A stretch of DNA of 64,000 nt from Limnohabitans sp. T6-5 (GTDB lineage Bacteria > Pseudomonadota > Gammaproteobacteria > Burkholderiales > Burkholderiaceae_C): positions 372,001 through 436,000 of the forward strand of contig NZ_NERV01000003.1 in assembly GCF_003063315.1 (NCBI RefSeq). The letters are read 5' to 3'. The notes beneath the pieces were generated by a model that saw only the letters and a program-made list of their open reading frames with translations, was not told where the DNA came from and ran no database searches. Of the stretch, positions 9,131 through 16,663 are shown piece after piece (within the stretch, counting starts at the first letter, position 1; each line of letters opens with the position of its first letter). Both the position numbers and the translations under genes were made by a program.

Positions 9131-10419
9131 TTGACTGTCTCACGAGCAATCAGCCATCGATCACCGTGCTTGACCATCTCCAGCGTTTTGCGGCTATTGC
9201 CCTTGAAGTTGTCGGATTCATAGACTTGCTGGAATTGGGCCGTGGCTTTGGTGCCATTGACTTCAATTTTGAGGTTGTTGACGGCAACGGCAATGCTTTT
9301 CTTGGAGAGGATTCGCACTTGGCGGTCACTTTCCCATTTGGTGCGCGACTGCCGATCGGCTCCTGCAAAAGTGCTGCTGTAAGCCGCCAGGTAATGCGGC
9401 ATGTCCTTTTGGCTCCAGGCCTTGGCCCAGGCCTGTACGGCAGCGCGCACGTCGGCTTCATCGGTCTTGGCTGGTGCCTGCACCTTGGGCGTTGCAGCTG
9501 CGGCTTTGGACGCCTCATGCGTGGCAGCGGCAGGCTGCTTGGTGGGCGAGGGCGTTGTGGCCGGTGCAGCTTGTTTCGCCTCAGTTGGTTTGGCCTGTGG
9601 TGCTTTGGGCTCGGGGGCTTTGACCACTTGTGGGGTCACTTGCGCCACGGGTGCCGTTGGCGCAGCTGCGGCGGCCACGGCAGGGGCGGATTTGGCTGCG
9701 GGCAGGGCCTGAGCTGGGGCCGATGCCACCACCGCAGGGGCCACGGGTGCAACAGGTGCTGTGGAGGGCGTCGGTGCAACCGCTGACGGCACCGCAGATT
9801 TTGGCGTTTCGGCCATGGGCGATGCAGGACTGCTGGTCAAAGGGGTAGCACTTTGCTTGTCACGGCCAATGCTGCCGAGCAAGGTCAACTGAGGTGCACT
9901 GATTTTGGCCTTGGGGTCGACTTGCAAGGCCTTGGCGTAAGACTGTTTGGCCAATTGACTGTGCACATCCGAGAGGTTACGGTGCGCCGCTGCGTAACTG
10001 GGGTGCGTTTGCAGGGCTTTTTCGAGGTAACTGCGCGATTCTTCCAGGCGGCCCTTGGCGGCATAAAGCACCCCGAGGTTGTTGTAGGCCTCGGACAGAT
10101 CGGGATGAGAATCCGTGATTTTCTTGAAGGTCTCGATGGCCTTGTCGGTTTGACCTTGCTGGGCCAGAACGACCCCTTCCATGAACTGGAACTGAACTTC
10201 TTGAGGGTGGGCTTGGCGTTCTTGTTGCACCAGTTTGAGCGCCTGATCCAGCTGACCCGCTTGAATGGCCTGTTTGATCGTGTCCTGTGTGGTCAGTGCT
10301 GCATGCACCAGGTGAGCTCCCATGAGCCCCAAGCCCAGTGCGGCCCCGCGTGCCCAAGTTGTCCTCGAGAGAGTGCGTCGGGTTACTGCAAAGGACTGCA
10401 AATAATGATCAAACAACAT
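9127..10419 (-). CDS. TPR protein with Ala/Pro-rich linker and Cds6-like domain
   Basis: The 430-residue protein has an N-terminal hydrophobic stretch (about 25-42) that is a signal peptide or anchor. Three to four TPR repeats follow (about 45-170; for example AYNNLGVLYAAKGRLEESRS). A long low-complexity linker rich in Ala, Pro and Lys (about 180-310) leads to a terminal NTF2-like domain (about 320-430) of the Cds6 type. The ATG at 10419 is preferred over a TTG 9 bases upstream. It is directly coupled to the L,D-transpeptidase gene, suggesting a cell-wall role as scaffold or substrate-presenting partner. That role is inferred only from context. Confidence 0.8.
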   Translation of the reverse strand: MLFDHYLQSFAVTRRTLSRTTWARGAALGLGLMGAHLVHAALTTQDTIKQAIQAGQLDQALKLVQQERQAHPQEVQFQFMEGVVLAQQGQTDKAIETFKKITDSHPDLSEAYNNLGVLYAAKGRLEESRSYLEKALQTHPSYAAAHRNLSDVHSQLAKQSYAKALQVDPKAKISAPQLTLLGSIGRDKQSATPLTSSPASPMAETPKSAVPSAVAPTPSTAPVAPVAPAVVASAPAQALPAAKSAPAVAAAAAPTAPVAQVTPQVVKAPEPKAPQAKPTEAKQAAPATTPSPTKQPAAATHEASKAAAATPKVQAPAKTDEADVRAAVQAWAKAWSQKDMPHYLAAYSSTFAGADRQSRTKWESDRQVRILSKKSIAVAVNNLKIEVNGTKATAQFQQVYESDNFKGNSRKTLEMVKHGDRWLIARETVN

Positions 10420-10656
10420 AGCCAGCAATACGATTTCTTAAACCAAAGAATTGTAGCCAGTGATTGCCCCGAACCCTTGTGTACTTTTGTATGGCCAGGC
10501 TTGCCGCCTGGCGCTGTCCGGAGGGCATTGTCAAGGTGTGCATGCGGTTTTGTCTCGGCAGGCTGCCCTGCTGCACATCCGCTGACAACGTGGCATGCAG
10601 ATCAGTGTTGCATGCATAAAACCGGCTAAGCATGCACCGCCGTTGTGTGAGATGTT

Positions 10657-11340
10657 TCAGTGTCCAGCCGCAGCGGACAAATAGGGCGCATTCGCAGACC
10701 ATGGGGTCGGCACGTTGAATGACATCCAGATCTCGGTAAATGGGTGTGGAAACGCCAGCTCTTGTGCGTGCAGCATCAGCCTCGGACTGAGGGCCTTGAT
10801 GTCGGGCGGTGCGTACAGCGAGTCGCCCAGCATGGGGTGACCGATGCTTTGCAAGTGCACGCGCAGTTGGTGGGTGCGGCCTGTCACGGGTTCCAGCTCC
10901 ACCAGCGTGGCGGTGTCACTGGTTTGCAGCGCACGCCAGCGGCTGCGGCTGGGTTTGCCATCCGGGTGAATGATGTGAATGGGGCGACGCTCCCAATCGA
11001 GCAGGATGGGGCCATCAATCGTGCGCCAGCCATCTTCATCCACAGCGGCTGTAGCCTGGGTTTGCAGCGGATGCCCTGCGACCACCGCCACGTAGCGCTT
11101 CTTGACCTGGCGGGTTTCAAACAAACGGCTCAGACGGCGTTGCGCTTCAATGCCGCGTGCCATCATCAGCAAGCCCGATGTGTCCTGGTCCAGCCGGTGC
11201 ACGACCAGCGCTTCGGGGTAAATGTCCTGAACGCGCTTGGACAGGCAGTCTTGCTTGTCCGGGCCACGGCCGGGCACAGACAGCAGGCCGCTGGGTTTTT
11301 CGAGCACCAGCATGTGCTCGTCTTCGTGGATCGGGGTCAT
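10657..11340 (-). CDS. RluA-family RNA pseudouridine synthase
   Basis: This enzyme isomerises uridine to pseudouridine in rRNA or tRNA. The 227-residue protein is a bare catalytic domain without the S4 domain found in RluC/RluD, like RluA itself. The signature HRLDQDTSGLLMMA lies near residues 45-58, with the catalytic Asp in it. The later motif GRTHQLRVHLQSIGHPMLGD is also present. Start ATG at 11340. The 228-base gap downstream, towards the TPR gene, has a small GCCAGGC/GCCTGGC hairpin (10494-10512) without a T-run and no gene. Confidence 0.9.
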   Translation of the reverse strand: MTPIHEDEHMLVLEKPSGLLSVPGRGPDKQDCLSKRVQDIYPEALVVHRLDQDTSGLLMMARGIEAQRRLSRLFETRQVKKRYVAVVAGHPLQTQATAAVDEDGWRTIDGPILLDWERRPIHIIHPDGKPSRSRWRALQTSDTATLVELEPVTGRTHQLRVHLQSIGHPMLGDSLYAPPDIKALSPRLMLHAQELAFPHPFTEIWMSFNVPTPWSANAPYLSAAAGH

Positions 11341-11415
11341 TCAAAAACGTTCAAGAAACCGCAGTGGTCAGGCGCTGCCCTCTGCCGCAAGGCGGGCAGG
11401 CGTTGCAGGGGGAAT

Positions 11416-11553
11416 TCAAGCTGGCTTTTTGCCGCGTGGTGCCACAAAAGTGGTCGGCGCCATGGGACGGTCTGATGTGAACGTCTTCGGTGGCGTGGTG
11501 TCTTTTTTAGGCTTTTTAGCCATTTTGTTGCTGCGTTGTTCGCCTTTGGCCAT
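11416..11553 (-). CDS. small basic conserved protein (45 aa)
   Basis: The 45-residue product starts MAKGEQRSNKMAKKPKKD and is Lys/Arg/Pro-rich, predicted to be disordered. The ATG at 11553 has GAGGA 6 bases upstream on the coding strand, a good ribosome site; a longer in-frame ORF begins at 11607 but lacks one. Short proteins with this MAKG-QRSN-KK-PKK pattern occur widely in Burkholderiales as uncharacterised proteins (recalled, not searched). The charge suggests nucleic-acid or ribosome association, but no function is known. Confidence 0.65.
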   Translation of the reverse strand: MAKGEQRSNKMAKKPKKDTTPPKTFTSDRPMAPTTFVAPRGKKPA

Positions 11554-11676
11554 GGTAGTTCCTCGGTGGTCATCCCGGTTTGAGATGGCTTCGATGGTAA
11601 GGCACAAAACAGAGCGAAGTCGGCGATGGCGTCACGAAACCTTTTCAGTGGATGCGGGACGTGGGATTTGCGGGCA

Positions 11677-12207
11677 GTGACCTTGAATCAAGAAATGTCG
11701 GACTCTGCGAGTACCGACCTACGGGGCAGGACAACAGGATTGCGGGGATGTTGTAGTTCGGTGGTCGAAGACCCCGACAGACGCACGCTGAGTGAAGCTG
11801 CTTTTGCTGACCGTGACCTTGAATCAAGAAATGTCGGACTCTGCGAGTGCCGACCTACGGGGCAGGACAACAGGATGGCGGGACGATGGATTGCGGGGAT
11901 GTTGTAGGTCGGTGGTCGAAGACCCCGACAGACGCACGCTGAGCGCAGCTGCTTGTGCTGGCAGTGACGTTGAATCACAAAATGTCGGACTCTGCGAATA
12001 CCGACCTACGGGGCAGGACAACAGGATGGCGGGACGATGGATTGCGGGGATGTTGTAGGTCGGTGGTCGAAGACCCCGACAAACGCACGCTGAGCGCAGC
12101 TGCTTTTGCTGGCCGTGACCTTGAATCACAAAATGTCGGACTCTTCGAGTACCGACCTACGAGGCTGCCTGTGCCATTTTGTAGGTCGGTGGTCGAAGAC
12201 CCCGACA
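11677..12207. repeat. tandem BIME array: eight REPs in four 136-151 bp units
   Basis: Units begin at 11677, 11813, 11964 and 12115 (spacing 136, 151, 151). Each starts with GTGACCTTGAATCA or a close variant and contains one inverted REP pair: 11696-11722/11753-11779, 11832-11858/11904-11930, 11983-12009/12055-12081 and 12134-12160/12181-12207 (minus element first). Unit 1 lacks 15 bases of the spacer found in units 2 and 3, and unit 4 has an unrelated shorter spacer. A degenerate fragment follows at 12208-12227. The array fills a 683-base gap between the 45-aa gene and the nitroreductase gene, and no protein gene is seen in it. Confidence 0.9.
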
Positions 12208-12236
12208 TGGGGTCTTCGAGTCGGGCGCTGGGGTGA

Positions 12237-12872
12237 TTACTTCACCTCGGTGACGAACTGTTCGACGGGACGGCGTACCTTTTTGAGGTTCACCAGCCAG
12301 TCGCCTTCGGCGCGGTAGCCCAGCGGCACGATGACGACGCTTCGCAGGCCACGAGCGGCCAGGCCCAGGATCTCGTCCACGGCTGGCGGCACAAAGCCTT
12401 CCATCGGGGTGGCGTCGACTTCTTCAAATGCAGCCGAGATGAGCGCAGCGCCCAAAGCGATGTAAGCCTGACGGGCAGCGTGTTCGAAGTTCACTTCGGC
12501 GGGGCGGCCTGGGTAGTTGGCCAGCAGCATCTTGCGATAGTTTTCCCAGCCTTCGTTGGTGCCACCGCGCTCAGTGTTGGTGTAGTCGAAGTAGGTATTG
12601 ATGCGCTCGGCGGTGTAGTTGTCCCATGCGGCAAACACCAGCAGATGCGAGCCTTCGGTCACTTGGGCTTGGTTGTGGGCTTTGGCCTGGATCTGGGCGC
12701 GCACGGCCGGGTTGGTCACCACGATCACCTCAAACGGCTGCAGACCGCTGGAAGTAGGGGCCAAGCGGGCAGCTTCGACGATGCGGTCCACTTTGTTCTG
12801 GGGCACAACTTTGCTCGGGTCCATTTTTTTGCAGGCGTAGCGCCACTGCATTTTGTTCATCAATTCAGACAT
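12237..12872 (-). CDS. NAD(P)H-dependent nitroreductase-family oxidoreductase
   Basis: The 211-residue FMN-binding nitroreductase fold resembles NfsB. Visible features are the N-terminal RYACKKMDPSK basic FMN-phosphate region, APTSSGLQPFEV near residues 38-50, and a C-terminal GYRAEGD motif before the last helix. Such enzymes reduce nitroaromatics or quinones with NAD(P)H; the true substrate is unknown. Start ATG at 12872. It is monocistronic, flanked by the REP array downstream and a pseudouridine synthase upstream. Confidence 0.88.
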   Translation of the reverse strand: MSELMNKMQWRYACKKMDPSKVVPQNKVDRIVEAARLAPTSSGLQPFEVIVVTNPAVRAQIQAKAHNQAQVTEGSHLLVFAAWDNYTAERINTYFDYTNTERGGTNEGWENYRKMLLANYPGRPAEVNFEHAARQAYIALGAALISAAFEEVDATPMEGFVPPAVDEILGLAARGLRSVVIVPLGYRAEGDWLVNLKKVRRPVEQFVTEVK

Positions 12873-12917
12873 TTTTTCCTTTTAGGGGGGTGAAAACGGA
12901 CCATTTTGTCTCAAACC

Positions 12918-13451
12918 TCAATCCACGGGCTGCCAAGAGCCTATCGGCAGGTCACGCAAGTGATAAGGGCCAATGGCCGTGCGGATCAGGCGCAGCGTGG
13001 GCAAACCCACGGCGGCTGTCATCCGGCGCACTTGGCGGTTGCGACCCTCGCGGATGGACAGCTCTAACCATGATGTGGGGATGTTCTGACGCTCGCGGAT
13101 GGGTGGGTTGCGCGGCCACAGGTCGGCAGGCGGCACCACCGCCTGGGCGCGGGCAGGCAGGGTGGGGCCGTCGTTCAACGTCACGCCCCGGGCCAAAGCG
13201 GTCAGGGCCTTGTCATCCACCACGCCCTCGACCTGCACCAGGTAGGTCTTTTCCATCTTGAAGCGCGGATCGGCAATGCGCGCCTGCAACTGACCGTCGT
13301 CGGTCAGCAGCAGCAAGCCCTCGCTGTCGGCGTCCAGCCGCCCGGCCACATACACGCCGGGCAGGTCGATGTGGTCCTTGAGCCCGCGCCAGCGCCCCTC
13401 GGGGGTGAACTGGCTGAGCACCCCGTAGGGCTTGTTGAAACGGATGAGCAT
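12918..13451 (-). CDS. RsuA/RluE-family pseudouridine synthase
   Basis: The 177-residue catalytic domain lacks an S4 domain, so it is closest in architecture to RluE (23S rRNA U2457). Motifs are the [11 protein letters not shown] opening, [14 protein letters not shown] with the catalytic Asp at about residue 39, and the C-terminal [19 protein letters not shown]. The specific rRNA position is inferred from size and N-terminus only. It lies 45 bases upstream of the nitroreductase start on the same strand and may be co-transcribed. Confidence 0.88.
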   Translation of the reverse strand: MLIRFNKPYGVLSQFTPEGRWRGLKDHIDLPGVYVAGRLDADSEGLLLLTDDGQLQARIADPRFKMEKTYLVQVEGVVDDKALTALARGVTLNDGPTLPARAQAVVPPADLWPRNPPIRERQNIPTSWLELSIREGRNRQVRRMTAAVGLPTLRLIRTAIGPYHLRDLPIGSWQPVD

Positions 13452-13535
13452 GAGGAGGAGCGGCGCATGGGGGTAAGGCCGCGAGCGTATCAGGTCGTGT
13501 GGTCCGGGCTTTGCATGGTGGCTTCAATTTGAATC

Positions 13536-13611
13536 TTGTGGGAGACAGCCCTGCTGGCGATCAGACGCTGGTGGACCACAGTCTTTTCGCTTGCAGGGCA
13601 AGCTCCCACAA
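13536..13611. repeat. second REP-like family, inverted pair
   Basis: TTGTGGGAG (13536-13544) is mirrored by CTCCCACAA (13603-13611). Inside each arm is a small hairpin with a CCT loop: CAGC-CCT-GCTG on the plus strand (13547-13557), and GCTTGC-CCT-GCAAGC on the minus strand (about 13590-13604). The foot (GTGGGAG) and the CCT-loop hairpin resemble Pseudomonas-type REP sequences. It differs clearly from the GTAG-footed REPs elsewhere in the window. It sits in the 235-base gap between the RluE-like and SRAP genes. Confidence 0.65.
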
Positions 13612-13686
13612 AATGCGCCCAACTGGCTACTCGCTGCTGGGACTTCATCGGGCCGGATCCATCATGTGTGGGTTAGCATCCCCCGC

Positions 13687-14406
13687 ATGAGCACCCAATA
13701 CGAATGCCTGAAAAGCGCCGACCTTTATGCTGAAGCCTTTGGCATCGCAGCCCCCGCCCATTTGCTGGACAAAGAAGTCTGGCCGCGCAAGCAGGGCTTT
13801 TTCATCCGCAAAGCGCTGCTGTCCAGCCCGGTGACTGCGCAGCCGTCGGAACCTGGCGCAGACGCGTCAGCCCCAGCGCTCCAAGCAGCGCCGTTGGTCA
13901 TGGAATTGGCACAAGGCCAATTTGGCTTGGTGCCCACCTGGGTCAAATCGGCGTCAGATGCCAAACTGCGCTCGACCAAGCTGGCTGTGACGCGCTACGA
14001 AACCATGAGCACATCCACCAACACCCGGGACACATGGCTCAGCGGCCAACGCTGCATCATCCCGATGCAGGCCTTTTTTGAAGACGATTGGCGCAGTGGC
14101 AAAGCCGTGCCCACCCGCATCGCGCGGGTGGACGGCAAGCCCATGGGGGTTGCCGGCTTGTGGGAACGCTGGGCCAAAGACGGCGAAGAAATCACCAGCT
14201 TCACCTTGCTCACGGTCAACGCCAACAGCCACGCGCTGATGAACCGTTATCAGCAAAACGGCAACGAAAAACGCATGCCCGCCATCCTGAACGAAGGCAG
14301 CTGGGCCGCCTGGCTCAGCGCCCCAACCGACAAGGCACGGGAGTTCATGCGTGCCTATCCGGCCCAATTGCTGCTGGCCAATCCGGTGCAAAAAAGTAAA
14401 ACTTAA
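13687..14406 (+). CDS. SRAP (YedK/HMCES-like) protein lacking Cys2
   Basis: SRAP proteins shield abasic sites in single-stranded DNA by crosslinking through Cys2. The 239-residue protein has the family core: RCIIPMQAFFEDDW (about 118-131), PMGVAGLWERW, FTLLTVNAN and EKRMPAIL. From the ATG at 13687 it begins M-S-T-Q-Y-E-C, so the crosslinking Cys2 is replaced by Ser and the nearest Cys is residue 7. An upstream ATG-TGT-GGG at 13664 looks like the family's M-C-G start but is in another frame and stops after eight codons. Either this copy has lost crosslinking or it uses a different residue. Confidence 0.8.
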   Translation: MSTQYECLKSADLYAEAFGIAAPAHLLDKEVWPRKQGFFIRKALLSSPVTAQPSEPGADASAPALQAAPLVMELAQGQFGLVPTWVKSASDAKLRSTKLAVTRYETMSTSTNTRDTWLSGQRCIIPMQAFFEDDWRSGKAVPTRIARVDGKPMGVAGLWERWAKDGEEITSFTLLTVNANSHALMNRYQQNGNEKRMPAILNEGSWAAWLSAPTDKAREFMRAYPAQLLLANPVQKSKT

Positions 14407-14450
14407 AGGTTGCTTATTAAACGAGCAATCTGTTCCAGACCAAGCGGGCT

Positions 14451-14517
14451 AAGGGTTTGCGAGGATATCCCCGCTCTTGTCCACAGCTTCATTCACAGAA
14501 GCCCGGGACAACTTGGC
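14451..14517 (+). repeat. 67-bp dispersed repeat, copy 1 (DnaA-box-like core)
   Basis: This aligns without gaps to 15110-15176 with 54 of 67 identical bases by hand count. It begins AAGGGTTTGC, holds CTTGTCCACA in the middle (one base from the DnaA box TTATCCACA), and ends ACAACTTGGC. The two copies flank the SRPBCC gene in direct orientation. Confidence 0.6.
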
Positions 14518-14538
14518 AGGCAGCCCACAACCCGGCTG

Positions 14539-15021
14539 TCAGAGCGTTGCGGCCAGCGCAGCCAGTTGGTCGGTGGCGATGCCCCAGCCCTCATGAAAGC
14601 CCATTTTTTCATGTTCAGCGCAGTCTTCGGCTGACCAATGCCGGGCGCGTGCGGTGTAACGGGTCTGGCCGCCTTCGTCTTCAAACGTCAATACGCAGGT
14701 GAAAAACGGCTTGGCCGACGGCTGCCAGTCGCCGGTGTAGGCATCGGTGAACACCAGCCGCGCATCGGGCACCACCTCCAGATAAACGCCCAGATTGGGC
14801 ACCTCGGTGCCGTCCGGCCCCTGCATCACGATGCGGCTGGCCCCACCCGGGCGCACATCCATCTCGGCGTGAATGGTTTTCCAGGGCGGCGGCGTGAACC
14901 ACTGCACGATCAGCGCAGGCTCCGTCCAGCAGCGAAACAGCTGGTGGCGCGGCACATTGATCAGGCGCGTGAGCACCAACTCACGGGCATTGGTGGCAAG
15001 GGGCATGGTGTTGGATGGCAT
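14539..15021 (-). CDS. SRPBCC/AHSA1-domain protein
   Basis: The 160-residue protein matches the AHSA1-like START fold in its motif order: VPRHQLFRCWTEPALIVQWF near 25-44, the Gly-rich RPGGASRIVM turn, and the long C-terminal helix with HWSAEDCAEHEKMGFHEGW. Members bind hydrophobic ligands or act as Hsp90-activator homologues; the ligand is unknown. A conserved GFHEGW end is typical of the bacterial branch. It is flanked on both sides by copies of a 67-bp repeat. Confidence 0.85.
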   Translation of the reverse strand: MPSNTMPLATNARELVLTRLINVPRHQLFRCWTEPALIVQWFTPPPWKTIHAEMDVRPGGASRIVMQGPDGTEVPNLGVYLEVVPDARLVFTDAYTGDWQPSAKPFFTCVLTFEDEGGQTRYTARARHWSAEDCAEHEKMGFHEGWGIATDQLAALAATL

Positions 15022-15109
15022 TTAAAAAATAAGCTTTGAAGGAGGGGTGAAAGCCATCCAATGATGGCTTGCCTGTTTAGCAGGCACATTGTCGCAGGCC
15101 GCATGCAAC

Positions 15110-15176
15110 AAGGGTTTGCACGGATGTCCACGGCCTTGTCCACAAGTTCATGCACAGACGGGCGGAACAACTTGGC
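15110..15176 (+). repeat. 67-bp dispersed repeat, copy 2
   Basis: This is the partner of the repeat at 14451-14517, same orientation and same length. It has the matching AAGGGTTTGC start, a CTTGTCCACA core and an ACAACTTGGC end. It lies between the SRPBCC and PNPOx-like genes. Confidence 0.6.
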
Positions 15177-15213
15177 CTGTCACTTGTACTGTCACTTGGC
15201 CTGTCGATGGGGC

Positions 15214-15840
15214 TCACAGCGACTGCCGGTATCGCTCCAGCATCTGAGCCTGTGTTTCGGCCTCGATCTCTTCGCCTTTGAAGGCGCGGATCTGGTCGCG
15301 CATCATCTCGCCCATGCTGGGCAGCCGTGCCCGGTCAGCCTGGCGTGAAGCGTCCCACAGCTTGGAGCGCATGAACGCCTTGGCGCAATGCAAATACACC
15401 GACTCCACCGCCACGCGAATCACCAGCGCAGGCGTGCGCCGCGCATCAACGCACAGCGCCAGATCGGCCGGGTCGGTGGACAGCACCGCATGGCCATTCA
15501 CGCGCAAGGTCTCGTCAAAACCCGGCACCATGAACAACAAGCCGATACGCCCGGTGGCGATGATGTTCTCCAGCGTGTCCAGCCGGTTGTTGCCCGGCGC
15601 ATCGGGCACCAGCAGCGTGTGCGCGTGGGTCACCTTGACGAAACCCGGCTCACCCCCGCGCGGTGATGCGTCCATGTCGCCCGCTGAACCCGTGCTGGCC
15701 ATCACCACAAAAGGCGACAGGCCAATGAACTGCGTAGCGTGCGCATCGAGTGCAGGGATTTCTTTTTTGAGCGAACGCTCACGGGCGGGGCCGTAGAGCT
15801 GGCGCAGGGCGGTGAGGGTGGTGATGTGATGGGCTGTCAT
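15214..15840 (-). CDS. pyridoxamine 5'-phosphate oxidase family protein
   Basis: The 208-residue flavin-reductase-like split-barrel protein resembles the MSMEG_1061 group of PNPOx-like enzymes. Visible are FIGLSPFVVMAS, the GNNRLDTLENI stretch with RIGLLFMVPG (FMN-phosphate contacts), and VYLHCAKAFMRSKLWD near the end. Such proteins bind FMN or F420 and reduce or oxidise small molecules, often unknown. Start ATG at 15840. It ends the housekeeping block; the toxin-antitoxin island starts immediately upstream on the same strand. Confidence 0.8.
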   Translation of the reverse strand: MTAHHITTLTALRQLYGPARERSLKKEIPALDAHATQFIGLSPFVVMASTGSAGDMDASPRGGEPGFVKVTHAHTLLVPDAPGNNRLDTLENIIATGRIGLLFMVPGFDETLRVNGHAVLSTDPADLALCVDARRTPALVIRVAVESVYLHCAKAFMRSKLWDASRQADRARLPSMGEMMRDQIRAFKGEEIEAETQAQMLERYRQSL

Positions 15841-15859
15841 GGTGGGTGTGACTTGCTAA

Positions 15860-15894
15860 AGCGCGGTGCGGGGTGACTGGCCGTCCAGTGCCGG
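15860..15894 (-). pseudogene. remnant of the ParS/MbcA-like antitoxin C-terminus
   Basis: This 35-base stretch differs at only 2 positions from 17478-17512, which codes for PALDGQSPRTAL inside the antitoxin-like gene at 17420. It is followed by a TAG stop instead of the rest of the protein. It lies directly after the XRE gene's stop codon. It is therefore a leftover of a second, otherwise deleted copy of the same gene family. Confidence 0.6.
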
Positions 15895-15896
15895 AA

Positions 15897-16217
15897 TCAT
15901 TGTGCAATTCGTACCATCTGAATGACCAATTTTTTGCCGCAAGCCTGCGCGTATTTCCGCAGTGTGGCAAACGAGGGCGAATGCTTTTCGCTGCGCAAAG
16001 ACGCTTCCAGTCTGGACACAGCTGAAACCGTTGTGCCCATGCGCGAGGCCACATCCGCTTGGGTCAGGCCTGCGGCTTGACGTGCTTCCAGCATGGCGTG
16101 CAGTGCGGTGTATTCCTCTTCCAGATCATCAAACGCCTTTTGCACGCCGGGCTTGGCCAGCAGTGCTTTGCGAAAAGCCGCGTCGTGCGGCACGGGTTTG
16201 TAGCCAGTTTCAGCCAT
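15897..16217 (-). CDS. XRE/HigA-like antitoxin (no toxin partner seen)
   Basis: The 106-residue protein has a helix-turn-helix of the XRE type at about 47-90 (GLTQADVASRMGTTVSAVSRLE). The FATLRKYAQACGKKLVIQM tail is typical of antitoxins paired with RelE/Gp49-type toxins. The ATG at 16217 is preferred; one at 16226 adds three residues. The usual toxin gene just upstream is absent: that space holds a HepT remnant instead. It probably regulates itself, but it is an orphan antitoxin here. Confidence 0.8.
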   Translation of the reverse strand: MAETGYKPVPHDAAFRKALLAKPGVQKAFDDLEEEYTALHAMLEARQAAGLTQADVASRMGTTVSAVSRLEASLRSEKHSPSFATLRKYAQACGKKLVIQMVRIAQ

Positions 16218-16255
16218 GTTGCACATTCTTCAGTTTCTAAAAGCCCGACACAAGC

Positions 16256-16333
16256 TCACTCAAGACCGATGGAATCGAGCTGAACTTTGAGTGTGGGCAG
16301 GGCGGTTTGCAACGTGTCCCAAACCACGGCTTT
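16256..16333 (-). pseudogene. HepT C-terminal remnant
   Basis: Read leftward from 16333, one frame gives 25 codons (AVVWDTLQTALPTLK, then VQLDSIGLE) and a TGA at 16258-16256. This matches the ending of HepT toxins (V-W-x-T-x-Q-x-x-L-P-x-L). It starts exactly where the MntA2 gene stops, and the RN-x4-H catalytic part is missing. A deletion appears to have fused the end of an mntA to the tail of its hepT. Confidence 0.6.
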
Positions 16334-16623
16334 TATACCGGGCGGGCTTCTTGCACCACCACATCCCGAAACTTGGGCGGCAAGTCTTTGGGCGTGAGCA
16401 CATCCACGGACACACCCAACAAGGTTTGCAACTCGTCTTGCAAGCCACCCAGGTCAAACAGTGTGGTGCCGGGCAGAGGGTCGACCAACAAATCCAAGTC
16501 GCTGCCTTCGACGTCGTGGCCATGCAAAGCCGAACCAAACACTCGCGGATTCGCCACGCGATAACGTGCTGCGGCTTGGCAGACGGCGTCGCGGTGTTGG
16601 CTGAGAACTTCGGATGGGCGCAT
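16333..16623 (-). CDS. MntA-like nucleotidyltransferase antitoxin (second copy, partnerless)
   Basis: The 96-residue minimal nucleotidyltransferase has FGSALHGHDVEGSDLDLLV, which is the GS-x-x-x-G-x-x-x-x-x-SDxDL active site (Asp pair intact). In HEPN/MNT systems such proteins AMPylate and silence the HepT RNase. The ATG at 16623 gives MRPSEVLSQHRDAV, a typical start; a longer frame to 16695 lacks support. Its own HepT is reduced to a C-terminal scrap immediately downstream. The complete HepT just upstream (16664-17008) belongs to the other mntA. Confidence 0.8.
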   Translation of the reverse strand: MRPSEVLSQHRDAVCQAAARYRVANPRVFGSALHGHDVEGSDLDLLVDPLPGTTLFDLGGLQDELQTLLGVSVDVLTPKDLPPKFRDVVVQEARPV

Positions 16624-16663
16624 GGATGCTGACTTGAAGCTCAGGGCTTCTTGCAAGCTTGAT

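Noticed and set aside
10494..10512. GCCAGGC/GCCTGGC hairpin in the gap before the TPR gene
   Set aside because: No T-run, no GTAG or GTGGGAG foot, and single; judged to be chance or a minor mRNA structure.
11677..12207. Regular repeats resembling a CRISPR array
   Set aside because: The repeats are inverted pairs inside units of 136-151 bp, the spacers are not unique but nearly identical, and no cas gene is near.
13664..13690. ATG-TGT-GGG ahead of the SRAP gene as the true Met-Cys-Gly start
   Set aside because: It is in a different frame and stops after eight codons. The SRAP frame has its own ATG at 13687. A frameshift cannot be excluded, but nothing else supports it.
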